The position numbers and the translations under genes were made by a program. Under the pieces are notes generated by a model that was given only the letters and a program-made list of their open reading frames with translations, was not told the DNA's origin and did no database searches. Below, one piece after another: positions 52,669 to 61,392 of a DNA stretch of 64,000 nt (its first letter is position 1; every line of letters begins with the position of its first letter). Origin of the DNA: Limnobacter sp. MED105 (GTDB lineage Bacteria > Pseudomonadota > Gammaproteobacteria > Burkholderiales > Burkholderiaceae_B); NCBI RefSeq assembly GCF_000170915.1, contig NZ_ABCT01000001.1, positions 496,001 to 560,000 on the forward strand, given 5' to 3'.

Positions 52669-55600
52669 ATGATTAATCCTGCCAGACTTGAAAAACTGGG
52701 TAATTGTTTTTCAAAACTCGGTACCACACCGAGTCAAGAACCCTGTGTCTTGATGTTGTCTAGTTCGAATGGGCTTGAGCGAGCCCAGGTAGAAACGTTT
52801 GTTGGTCAGTCGTTTGAAACTGGCTGGAATGCACTGTGTTCCCATGCCTCTGCTTTTTTTGATAAAACAGGCGTTGATTATGAATATGTCCGCGTGGATC
52901 GGGTTTGCGAGGTCAAGAGAACCAACTGGGCTGCACTGAAGGTGCTGCTTTCAACAACGAAACGAAATTACTTCAGTTACGGGATCGCGCTGGATCCGCA
53001 ATTCGAATATTCCTTTTTGTGGGGCGAACTCAACGGCAATGCCATGTTGTATGGCGGTTCGGAGGAAGGGTTTTCTAAGCTCAATGTTGGGAATTTCGAA
53101 AAATATGCTCGAAAGAAATATGGCCAGTCCTTCGCACTGAACCATGATGATGAGCAACCGGTGTACCTGTTTTTGACGCAGGGTGCCTACATTGGCACAG
53201 ATGAAATAGTGCACCACCTGGAGGAAGATGGTGTGGCTGTGGGACGCCGCCAGTTACCCGATCTGGATGTGCAATCAAGTAGCGAGCTGGTGTTGAATGC
53301 CAGTGAGTTTTTGGCGCGTCAGGTCAAGGACAACGGTTTTTTTGTATACGGACTGTTTCCATGCTTTAACAAGGAAATTCCAACTTACAACACGCTTCGT
53401 CATGCAAGTTCCACCTACGCAATGATTGAAGCGTGGGAAGTGACCCAAAGTGTATTTTTGAAGTCGGCGATTGACCGTTCGCTGCATTGTTTAACGAATG
53501 AATTGATCAAGCAGATTGAGTTAAGTGGTGGAATTCAAGCTGCCTTTTTGGTCGATACGGGAAATGAAATCAAGCTGGGTGGGAATGCCGTGAGCATTCT
53601 TGCACTGGCTAAATACACCGAGCTGACTGGCACCCGCGAATACATTGAATTGATGGAGAAACTGGCCCAGGGCATTGTCGCCATGCTGAATCCGGATACT
53701 CGTCAATTTGTGCACGTGTTGAACTACCCCGACCTTACCGTCAAAGAACAATTCAGGATCATTTATTACGATGGTGAGGCCGCGTTCGCTCTCATGCGTT
53801 TGTACAAAATCACTCGCAGGGCAAGATGGCTACAAGCGGTTGAATTGGCTTTTGAATACTTTATTGCTGCGCGTCACTGGAAAGCAAATGATCACTGGAT
53901 GAGCTACTGCGTCAATGAGCTCACTTTGTATCGACCCAAGCGTGAGTATTTTGAGTTTGGAATTCGCAATTTTTCGAATCATCTCGATTTTGTATTAACT
54001 CGTATCACCACCTTTCCCACGCTGCTTGAGTTGATGATGGCTGCGCAACAAATGCTCTCGCGTTTGCAAGCCATGCCCGAGTTTGCTGACTTGTATTTAC
54101 AAGTGGATACCGAGAAGTTTTACCGTGCTTTGCACTGGCGTGCCAATTACTTGACAACCGGGTATTTTTGGCCTGAGTGGGCGATGTACTTTGCGAAGCC
54201 CGACACGCTGAATGGCTCATTCTTTATTCGGCATCATGCTTATCGGGTGCGCATTGACGATGTCGAGCACTATGTGTCGGGCTTGGTTGCTTACCGGAAG
54301 TTTCTGATTCAGGGTGAGTTGAATCAAGCTCAGGAAACGGCCAGGCCAAACACCTTGTTGAATGCAAAAGCGGAAGAAACTACTTTTTGGTTCTTGAACC
54401 AGAATTTTGGTTTCCAGCGTTCTGGTGTAGAGAATGCAGCATTGCTTCGCTACCGGGTTTTTGATCAGGAAATGCAGTTGCAGCCCGTGTTGTTGACCTG
54501 TCGTTACAATCCGCGACTGCATGAGTCAATCGACAAGCTGGTGGCCAACAAAGCCTTGCCCGCGTCCTCGCAGTGTCGATCCGTTTACGATTATTTTCAG
54601 AATGCTGAAGTGGTTTCAAGGCAGCTGAATACCGGACAATCTTTTTTTGATAATCCAATGTTACGGTGCCAGTTGCTGGCGGACAGGCGGGATATCCGTG
54701 TGATGAGCCAACATGGACAATTGTTGATGTATGTGGTTCGAAATCCGGTCAATGACGCGCTTATTCACATTAACCATTTTTCGGAAGGCGTGAAGTTCCG
54801 AAAGGATTATTACGACAGCCGTGGATTTCTAAGTTGTGTCCAGTATTTGGATGCAGGGGGCGCGGTTAGCCATGAGCATTATTTGCGCCCCGATGGCACC
54901 TTGGCCATTGCGAAGCTTTACAAGCGAATCGATCAAAAATCACAGCTGTCCAATATTCGTTTGCATGATTCGACCGGAGTGCTGGTCGCCTGTTTGTTCA
55001 GTGAGTCAGAGTGGCTGACTTTTGCGTTGGTTTCCATGCTGAAGGCCAAGGGCGGCAAGCATGTGTTGGTGGTGGACAAGAATCGGTATTGGTATTTGCC
55101 TGCAATCGCGGCGCGTGACCAATTGCATCAGGAATCGTCTGGTCAGGTGGCAGTGGTGCCGATTATTCACGCCCTGCACACCCATGCTGTCGACAACCTG
55201 GCAACAAGTCCGACCAACTCCAATTTCAGGGATATATTGCACGATATCAAACGTCCTGATGCAATCATCACGCTGACTAATCAGCAAATGAATGACATCT
55301 CCTCAAGATATGGCAACGGGCAACTATTTCCGATTGCTCACTCCTGTGAAGTAAAAGACTCGATTCCCGATTTTGAAACCCGAGACCGATTTCGTATCGT
55401 CTCTATGGCCAGGTACAGTCCCGAGAAAAACCATCATTTGGCGATCGCAGCTTTCGCCAAGGTGGTCAAGAAGTATCCTCAAGCGCGCCTTGATTTTTAT
55501 GGTTTCGCGGTTGCGGGAAGTTCACTGTTGTCTGACTTGAAGGCGCAAGTTGAATCCTTGGGCTTACAGAACCATATTGGTTTGAATGACTGGACTGATG

Positions 55601-55941
55601 CGCCTGCAACCCATTACCTTCGCGCAGGCTTGTCCTTGTTGACCAGTCAGGCCGAGGCTTATTCACTGGCCATTATGGAAAGTCTTTGTCACGCATGCCC
55701 CGCGATTGCGTTTGATGTTCCTTATGGACCATCGCATTTAATTGTGCACGGCGAAACCGGCTTGTTGGCTCCTTTCGGAGACACTGAGGCGCTTGCCGAG
55801 CAAATCATTTCGGTGTTTGATGACAAGGAGTTTCACAAATGCATGAGCGTTAAGGCCTTTGCGTTGGCGAACCGATTCAGTCACGCCGAGGCGGCGCGCC
55901 ATTGGCGCCAATTGTTCTCAGCTGTTGGAGTGCTGTCATGA
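52669..55941 (+). CDS. Large two-part glycosyltransferase: helical barrel domain plus GtfA/TarM/SdgB-like GT4 domain
   Basis: This 1090-residue cytoplasmic-looking protein has no signal peptide. Residues 1-185 are unassigned. About 195-570 look like an (alpha/alpha) barrel, with repeated helix pairs (STYAMIEAWEVTQSVFLKSAI, YDGEAAFALMRLYKITRRARWL). About 660-760 form a beta-meander with HINHFSEGVKFRKDYYDSRG and YLRPDGTLAI, as in GtfA, TarM and SdgA/SdgB. About 790-1085 are a GT-B family 4 domain with SMARYSPEKNHHLAI (donor domain) and the E-x7-E motif in EAYSLAIMESL, followed by VPYGPSHLI. The target is probably a protein or polymer rich in Ser; the Ser-Asp protein at 43216 is the obvious candidate (inference). 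It starts 12 bases after tamB. Confidence 0.82.
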   Translation: MINPARLEKLGNCFSKLGTTPSQEPCVLMLSSSNGLERAQVETFVGQSFETGWNALCSHASAFFDKTGVDYEYVRVDRVCEVKRTNWAALKVLLSTTKRNYFSYGIALDPQFEYSFLWGELNGNAMLYGGSEEGFSKLNVGNFEKYARKKYGQSFALNHDDEQPVYLFLTQGAYIGTDEIVHHLEEDGVAVGRRQLPDLDVQSSSELVLNASEFLARQVKDNGFFVYGLFPCFNKEIPTYNTLRHASSTYAMIEAWEVTQSVFLKSAIDRSLHCLTNELIKQIELSGGIQAAFLVDTGNEIKLGGNAVSILALAKYTELTGTREYIELMEKLAQGIVAMLNPDTRQFVHVLNYPDLTVKEQFRIIYYDGEAAFALMRLYKITRRARWLQAVELAFEYFIAARHWKANDHWMSYCVNELTLYRPKREYFEFGIRNFSNHLDFVLTRITTFPTLLELMMAAQQMLSRLQAMPEFADLYLQVDTEKFYRALHWRANYLTTGYFWPEWAMYFAKPDTLNGSFFIRHHAYRVRIDDVEHYVSGLVAYRKFLIQGELNQAQETARPNTLLNAKAEETTFWFLNQNFGFQRSGVENAALLRYRVFDQEMQLQPVLLTCRYNPRLHESIDKLVANKALPASSQCRSVYDYFQNAEVVSRQLNTGQSFFDNPMLRCQLLADRRDIRVMSQHGQLLMYVVRNPVNDALIHINHFSEGVKFRKDYYDSRGFLSCVQYLDAGGAVSHEHYLRPDGTLAIAKLYKRIDQKSQLSNIRLHDSTGVLVACLFSESEWLTFALVSMLKAKGGKHVLVVDKNRYWYLPAIAARDQLHQESSGQVAVVPIIHALHTHAVDNLATSPTNSNFRDILHDIKRPDAIITLTNQQMNDISSRYGNGQLFPIAHSCEVKDSIPDFETRDRFRIVSMARYSPEKNHHLAIAAFAKVVKKYPQARLDFYGFAVAGSSLLSDLKAQVESLGLQNHIGLNDWTDAPATHYLRAGLSLLTSQAEAYSLAIMESLCHACPAIAFDVPYGPSHLIVHGETGLLAPFGDTEALAEQIISVFDDKEFHKCMSVKAFALANRFSHAEAARHWRQLFSAVGVLS

Positions 55942-56639
55942 CTGCTGTTCAAACCGCAATTTCTTTACTCACCGTGTTCGACTGGATCGCGGTGGCATTT
56001 TTTGTGATCTGCTTTCGCGGTTACAACTACGTGTTTGACGGGCGCAGTCGCTTTGGCAGACGCGGATTGTCGCAAAAAACGCATGAATTCCGAAAGCTGT
56101 GGGCGCGTGAAATGCTTGCTCGAAGCAACCGCGTTGGCGACACGGCCTTGATTGGCAACCTGGTCAACAGCGTTACTTTTTATGCCAATACCACGATCTA
56201 TATTATTGCGGGTTTGTTTGCCTTGTTGGGTACGCTGGATCAGTTGGTCAATATCACCAGCGATTTGCCTTTCAGCCGGGAGGTTAGCCGAGGGCTGATG
56301 GAAATCAAAGTGCTGTTGGTTCTCACGGTGTTTGTGGTGGCTTATTTTAAATTTACGTGGAGCTTGCGCCAGTTCAACCTGCTGACCATTTTGGTAGGAG
56401 CAGCACCCGACGGAAACCCGGACAAGGAATACAACGAGGCTTATGTGTCGCGGATGGCGCGCATCAACAGCCTGGCCGGAGATGAATTCAACCGCGGATT
56501 GCGCAGTTATTATTTCGGAATTGCCTCGGTCACCTGGATGATTCATCCTGGTTTACTGGTGGCATTCAGTGCTTTGATTGTGTTGGTGTTGATCCGCAGG
56601 GACTTCTATTCAGAAGCCCTGGAGATCATGTCGAAGTAA
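55938..56639 (+). CDS. DUF599-family membrane protein
   Basis: This 233-residue inner-membrane protein has about four hydrophobic segments: residues 12-32, 80-105, 125-150 and 200-222. The family pattern is visible in RKLWAREMLARSNRVGDTALIGNLVNSVTFYANTTIYIIAGLFALLG and FKFTWSLRQFNLLTILVGAAPD. The function of DUF599 is unknown. The ATG at 55938 overlaps the glycosyltransferase stop (ATGA), so it is the last gene of tamA-tamB-GT-DUF599. It is convergent with amtB, 12 bases apart. Confidence 0.8.
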   Translation: MTAVQTAISLLTVFDWIAVAFFVICFRGYNYVFDGRSRFGRRGLSQKTHEFRKLWAREMLARSNRVGDTALIGNLVNSVTFYANTTIYIIAGLFALLGTLDQLVNITSDLPFSREVSRGLMEIKVLLVLTVFVVAYFKFTWSLRQFNLLTILVGAAPDGNPDKEYNEAYVSRMARINSLAGDEFNRGLRSYYFGIASVTWMIHPGLLVAFSALIVLVLIRRDFYSEALEIMSK

Positions 56640-56651
56640 GCACCGTGTTGA

Positions 56652-57857
56652 TTACCAACTGCTGGTTTCGCGTTCGGGGCTGGCGCTGACCTTGTGAATG
56701 GTCAGGTCGGCACCGTTGAATTCCTCTTCGTCATTCAAGCGAATACCCACCGTCATTTTCAGTACACCGTACACCACAAAGCCACCCAGCAAGGCGAACG
56801 CCACGCCAGCCAAAGTGCCGATCAACTGGCTCATGAACGACACGCCGCCCATGCCGCCCAAGGCCTGCTGACCAAACACGCCAGCTGCGATGCCGCCGAA
56901 GGCGCCGCAAATGCCGTGCAATGGCCACACCCCCAATACATCGTCAACTTTCAAGCGGTTCTGGGTGAAGGTGAACATGTACACAAACAGCACGCCTGCG
57001 ATGGATCCCACAGCCAGCGAACCCAGTGGATGCATGATGTTGCTGCCAGCACACACGGCTACCAGGCCAGCCAATGGGCCGTTGTAGGCAAAGCCGGGGT
57101 CGTTGCGGCCTGCGGCCAGTGCACCCAAGGTGCCGCCCACCATGGCCATCAGGCTGTTCACGGCCACCAGGCCAGAGATGCCTTCAATTTTCTGGGCGCT
57201 CATGACGTTAAAGCCAAACCAGCCCACTGCCAGTACCCAACTTCCCAGTGCCAGGAAAGGGATGGAAGAGGGCGGGTGAGAACTGATTCGCCCGTCTTTC
57301 GTGTAACGACCACGGCGTGATCCCAGCAGCAATACGGCCGCCAAGGCGATCCAGCCACCCACGGCATGAACAACCACACTGCCCGCGAAGTCCATGAAAG
57401 GGGCGCCAAAACTGGCGGTTAGCCACTCTTGAAAGCCGTAGTTGCCGTTCCAGACCATGCCCTCAAACACGGGGTAGATCAAGCCCACCAATGCCGCTGT
57501 GGCCACCAACTGGGGCACAAAGCGCGCGCGTTCAGCAATACCGCCCGACACAATGGCGGGAATGGCTGCAGCGAATGTCAGCAGAAAGAAAAACTTCACC
57601 AGTGAATAGCCATTGCCCTCGTTGAGTACTGCGGCGGGTTCATAAAAACCCACGCCGTAAGCAATGGCATAGCCGATGAAAAAGTAGCTGATGGTACTGA
57701 CCGAAAAATCGGCCAGAATTTTGACAAGTGCATTGACCTGGTTTTTGTGGCGCACCGTGCCCACTTCCAGAAATGCAAATCCAGCGTGCATTGCAAGCAC
57801 CATGATGGCGCCTAGAAGCACAAAAAGAGTGTCCAGTGCGAGAGTGATTTGTTCCAT
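56652..57857 (-). CDS. amtB: Ammonium transporter
   Basis: AmtB imports ammonium. The 401-residue protein has eleven hydrophobic helices, the signature DFAGSVVVHAVGGWIAL near residue 158, the MAMHAGFAFLEVGTVRHKN start and the pore region FGFNVMSAQ. The C-terminal cytoplasmic tail is short. No glnK gene, the usual partner, is next to it; the following gene is unrelated. Confidence 0.95.
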   Translation of the reverse strand: MEQITLALDTLFVLLGAIMVLAMHAGFAFLEVGTVRHKNQVNALVKILADFSVSTISYFFIGYAIAYGVGFYEPAAVLNEGNGYSLVKFFFLLTFAAAIPAIVSGGIAERARFVPQLVATAALVGLIYPVFEGMVWNGNYGFQEWLTASFGAPFMDFAGSVVVHAVGGWIALAAVLLLGSRRGRYTKDGRISSHPPSSIPFLALGSWVLAVGWFGFNVMSAQKIEGISGLVAVNSLMAMVGGTLGALAAGRNDPGFAYNGPLAGLVAVCAGSNIMHPLGSLAVGSIAGVLFVYMFTFTQNRLKVDDVLGVWPLHGICGAFGGIAAGVFGQQALGGMGGVSFMSQLIGTLAGVAFALLGGFVVYGVLKMTVGIRLNDEEEFNGADLTIHKVSASPERETSSW

Positions 57858-57921
57858 TTTGGTGAATTTTCAGGTTTTTGGTTGAAAGTGGGGCATTAGT
57901 TGCAAAAACAATGCCCGCTTT

Positions 57922-59208
57922 TCAGGCAGTTTGTGCACCGGTATGGTGCTGTGCTGATTTTTTGCGATCATCTTCCGGCCTGTTGGTGAGGCCTTGAAGT
58001 GTGTGCCCCAGCCAGAAAGATGCATTCCACGCGGGTGAACTCCAGTCAGCATGCTGCGATACAGTAGTTTCCGCCAAATGGCTTGTTTGCTCGATCGCTT
58101 GTTGGGTAGGCACTTCTTGTTGGGACAGCAGGAAATGCGCTGAGGCTTTGGCTGGTAACAGCCCAATAGTCTGGAATGCCTGAATCACATGGCTTGCCAG
58201 CGCCTCCCGAGATGCAAGCTTCACGGTTGAGTAGTCGTCGTTGAATTGCAGACAGTGTTGTAGTTCAACACTGCTTCCGAATTCTGCCTGCATCAACCGC
58301 CGCAGGGGTTCCGTTTTCAATTGCTCGCTGGCCATACCTGTGTTCAGGTCGCCAGGGGTGAATTCTGCAAGTTTGTTAGCGATTTGATCTGCGACAAGGT
58401 GGGCCAGCGCAGCGGGGGTAACGGTTTTCTCCAACAGAGCCAGTGCCATGGGCCCAAATTGTTGTTGATACTCCTCGGTTGCGTAGCGGTCTGTGACGGC
58501 AGTCAAACCCCATTGGCTGGCTACGTGATTCTTCAGTGCTTGTACATGATGAATTTCCAGTGCTTTGGCCTGTGTCAGGTTCAATCGCCTGCTGTCGATG
58601 TGCTTGACCAGCTGAAGCAACTGCTGATCAATTGACTGGTTCTTGATCTTGATCACCAAGCCGGCAAGCCCCTGCTGTTGGTTAATCAGTTCGCTGGCGC
58701 AACTCAGTATATTAAGGGTGGTTCCTTCAGCGCAAACATTCAGCCCCTCGGCCAGGGCCAAGGCAATGCCGGTGCGCTGTTGCAATGGAATGGCATTGTT
58801 TTGAAGTTGTTGGGCAATCAGGTGCAGGTTGCGCCGGTTTTCGTTCACCATCAGCGGGGTGAGTGCTGTTGGGCGGCAATTTACTTTGGTGGCGGCAAAG
58901 TCTTGAATGTTGGCCAGCGCCTTTTGTTTTTGGGGGCTGTTGGCGGCGTGTTGTTGAATAAACTCCCGCAGGGCATGAGTGGATTGGTTGAGCTGTTGCA
59001 CATAGGGCTGATGAAGGGTTTTCGAACTGGTGAATTCATTCCAGGGTTTGCCTGCTGGACTAACGCAGGGCAAATCGAGGTTTTGAGTTGCATGGGCATC
59101 ATTGGCATTTAGGGCAGCAGTGGTGGTGCTTGTAGCGTGTTTTTCCAAGTGCTGCCAAAGGCTGGCAATGGACAATTCAATGTGGACTTGTTCAATATTC
59201 GCTGACAT
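57922..59208 (-). CDS. Unrecognised all-helical protein, about 428 residues
   Basis: I do not recognise the family. The protein is rich in Gln, Ala, Leu, His and Asn, has no signal peptide or membrane helix, and appears to be a chain of alpha helices. One segment, GIALALAEGLNVCAEGTTLNILSCASELINQQ, resembles a helical module in effector-like proteins of Ralstonia and related plant or amoeba-associated bacteria; this is memory-based similarity only. The ATG at 59208 is used; a GTG at 59250 would add 14 residues. It lies about 60 bases after the stop of a TetR regulator on the same strand and may be co-transcribed with it. No secretion apparatus for effectors is in the window. Confidence 0.6.
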   Translation of the reverse strand: MSANIEQVHIELSIASLWQHLEKHATSTTTAALNANDAHATQNLDLPCVSPAGKPWNEFTSSKTLHQPYVQQLNQSTHALREFIQQHAANSPQKQKALANIQDFAATKVNCRPTALTPLMVNENRRNLHLIAQQLQNNAIPLQQRTGIALALAEGLNVCAEGTTLNILSCASELINQQQGLAGLVIKIKNQSIDQQLLQLVKHIDSRRLNLTQAKALEIHHVQALKNHVASQWGLTAVTDRYATEEYQQQFGPMALALLEKTVTPAALAHLVADQIANKLAEFTPGDLNTGMASEQLKTEPLRRLMQAEFGSSVELQHCLQFNDDYSTVKLASREALASHVIQAFQTIGLLPAKASAHFLLSQQEVPTQQAIEQTSHLAETTVSQHADWSSPAWNASFWLGHTLQGLTNRPEDDRKKSAQHHTGAQTA

Positions 59209-59267
59209 AGTGTGCGCAATCTGCCCCGGTGCAATTGAGTAACCTTGCACTGGATATCAGTTCCCAG

Positions 59268-59894
59268 TCAGGCTGCTTTGAGTGCGCCCCACAAAATTCC
59301 GAACAGGTCATCAAACTGGTCGATCAGTTTGTGGCTTTCCTTGCGCAGAAAATGCATTTGCGCCACACGGCCAAACACGCCCATAAACACGTCCAAAAGC
59401 ATTTTGCTGGACACTGTGTTGTTGAACACTCCCTTGTGTTGACCTTCTTTCAGCATGCCAAGAAAGGCACCCATCAGCTCCGGGCTTTCATACACCGGCA
59501 GGTCCTGGTAGCGGCTGGCGGGTATGGATACGGTCAACAGCAAAATCACCTTGGGGTGTTTGTCAAAGTAATCCAGCATCACCCACAGGGTTTTGCGCAG
59601 GCGTTCACGGTAATCTTCAATACCCTCTAGGTGGTCAATCATGCGGTTGGCCAGGCGGCTAAGTGTGGCGTCCAGCACGTAAGCCACCAACTGTTCCTTG
59701 CTTCCAAAGTATTTGTAAATGGTTTGCAGTGAAACATTGGCCGTACGCGCCACTTCAATCAGTGGCACGCTGTTGAAATCGTGGTTGGTAAACAGCTCCA
59801 GTACTGCATTCTCAATGCGGTCCAGCGTGGCCTTTCGCATGGTGGCCGGGTTGGCGTTGATATCTGCTTTGTGGTTGCTTGCGCTTGCATTCAT
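59268..59894 (-). CDS. TetR-family regulator divergent from the fad operon
   Basis: This 208-residue repressor has an N-terminal HTH (AVLELFTNHDFNSVPLIEVARTANVSLQTIYKYFGSKEQLVAYV) at about residues 27-70 and a helical ligand-binding domain. Its position, divergent from fadI-fadJ-fadE across 259 bases with repeated inverted repeats, suggests that it controls beta-oxidation in response to acyl-CoA, as PsrA or FadR do. I use the ATG at 59894; a GTG at 59906 is possible. Confidence 0.82.
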   Translation of the reverse strand: MNASASNHKADINANPATMRKATLDRIENAVLELFTNHDFNSVPLIEVARTANVSLQTIYKYFGSKEQLVAYVLDATLSRLANRMIDHLEGIEDYRERLRKTLWVMLDYFDKHPKVILLLTVSIPASRYQDLPVYESPELMGAFLGMLKEGQHKGVFNNTVSSKMLLDVFMGVFGRVAQMHFLRKESHKLIDQFDDLFGILWGALKAA

Positions 59895-59997
59895 GGTGAG
59901 CGACACCCACTTTTTATGGGTTTAAAGGGGGAAATCCAAAGGCGAATCATCTGGTACGAGTCCGGGTTTGGTCAACCACGATTCAAGCCAGATACAC

Positions 59998-60029
59998 TTG
60001 GGTGATCAAAAACGGTAAGCTAAATTACC
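59998..60029 (+). promoter_or_regulatory. fad promoter with operator 1
   Basis: TTGGGT (59998-60003), a 17-base spacer and TAAATT (60021-60026) form a plausible promoter. The inverted repeat GGTAA-N6-TTACC (60014-60029) covers the -10. The same repeat recurs at 60124. Confidence 0.5.
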
Positions 60030-60120
60030 ATATTCATAGAGGTGACACTCTAAAGTAACTTCTTGGGTTGATTGTGCGTTTGCACATCGCCATTCTGGAC
60101 TGTGAAGAATTCACGATACC

Positions 60121-60142
60121 TTCGGTAATTTCGGTTACCGAA
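60121..60142 (+). promoter_or_regulatory. Operator 2, perfect inverted repeat TTCGGTAA-N6-TTACCGAA
   Basis: Eight-base perfect arms with a 6-base spacer, ending 24 bases before the fadI start. The core GGTAA-N6-TTACC is identical to operator 1, 110 bases upstream. It is probably a binding site of the divergent TetR-family regulator. Confidence 0.65.
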
Positions 60143-60165
60143 TCCAGAAAATCCAGGAGGCACAG

Positions 60166-61371
60166 ATGCCATCGGCACTGATATTTGACGCAGTAAGAAC
60201 CCCACGGGGCAAAGGTAAAAAAGACGGTAGCCTGCACCAGGCCACTCCAGTGTGGTTGCTGAACAACCTGCTGACCGCTTTGCAGCAGCGCAATGATCTC
60301 GACACCAGCTTGGTGGACGACGTGGTACTGGGTTGCGTAACCCCAGTGGGCGAGCAGGGCGCTGACATTGCGCGCACAGCTGTGCTGGATGCGGGTTGGG
60401 CCGAAACAGTGGCAGGTGTTACCCAGTCACGCTTCTGCGCCTCCGGTTTGGAATCAGTCAACCTGGCCGCGGCAAAAGTGGGCAGCGGTCTTGAAGACAT
60501 GGTAGTGGCTGGTGGCGTTGAAAGCATGAGCCGCTGGACCATGGGTAGTGATGGCGGCGCTTGGTTCATGGACCCCCGCATCAATGACAAACTGGGCTTT
60601 ATTCCCCAAGGCATTTCTGCCGATTTGATCGGTACGCTGGAAGGCTTTAGCCGTACCGATGTAGACACCTACGCGGTTGAAAGCCAACGCCGTGCTGCCA
60701 AGGCCCAAGCCGAAGGCCGCTTCAACAAAAGCCGTGTGCCTGTGAAAGACCTTAACGGTTTGATCATGCTGGACCACGACGAATTCATTCGTGGCAACGC
60801 CACTGTGGAAAGCCTGGCCAGCCTGCAGCCTTCATTTGCAATGATGGGCAGCATGGGCTTTAACGCCACGGCCCTGCGCAAGTACACCACCGTTGAAAGC
60901 ATCAACCACATTCACCATGCGGGCAATTCTTCCGGCATCGTGGACGGCGCTGCTTTGGTATTGGTTGGTAGCGAGGAAGCCGGACGCAAGGCTGGCTTGA
61001 AGCCACGCGCACGCATTCGTGCTGCTGCGGTAATCGGTTCCGAGCCCACCATCATGCTGACTGGCCCAACGCCCGCCTGTTTGAAGGCTCTGCAAAAAGC
61101 AGGCTTGAAAGCGTCCGACATCGATTTGTGGGAAATCAATGAAGCCTTCGCTGTGGTGCCCATGCAAACCGCACGCAATCTGGGCGTTAGCCTGGACCGC
61201 GTGAACGTGAACGGCGGATCGATCGCCATGGGCCACCCACTGGGCGCAACAGGCGCAATTATTTTGGGCACCTTGCTCGATGAACTTGAGCGGCAAGACA
61301 AAACCCTGGGCCTGGCCACACTGTGTGTGGGCGGCGGCATGGGTATTGCCACCATCATCGAACGCATTTAA
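60166..61371 (+). CDS. fadI: Acetyl-CoA acyltransferase (thiolase)
   Basis: This thiolase cleaves 3-ketoacyl-CoA in the last step of beta-oxidation. The 401 residues have the nucleophile Cys in [12 protein letters not shown] near residue 89, the His in [16 protein letters not shown] near 352 and the second Cys in [15 protein letters not shown] near 384. It is preceded by CAGGAGG and followed by fadJ after 21 bases. The usual NVNGGxIAxGHPxG pattern confirms a degradative/acetyl-CoA acetyltransferase type. The FadA or PhaA group is the alternative name; the context favours beta-oxidation. Confidence 0.93.
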   Translation: MPSALIFDAVRTPRGKGKKDGSLHQATPVWLLNNLLTALQQRNDLDTSLVDDVVLGCVTPVGEQGADIARTAVLDAGWAETVAGVTQSRFCASGLESVNLAAAKVGSGLEDMVVAGGVESMSRWTMGSDGGAWFMDPRINDKLGFIPQGISADLIGTLEGFSRTDVDTYAVESQRRAAKAQAEGRFNKSRVPVKDLNGLIMLDHDEFIRGNATVESLASLQPSFAMMGSMGFNATALRKYTTVESINHIHHAGNSSGIVDGAALVLVGSEEAGRKAGLKPRARIRAAAVIGSEPTIMLTGPTPACLKALQKAGLKASDIDLWEINEAFAVVPMQTARNLGVSLDRVNVNGGSIAMGHPLGATGAIILGTLLDELERQDKTLGLATLCVGGGMGIATIIERI

Positions 61372-61392
61372 TTGGCCGAAGGAGAAACAACA

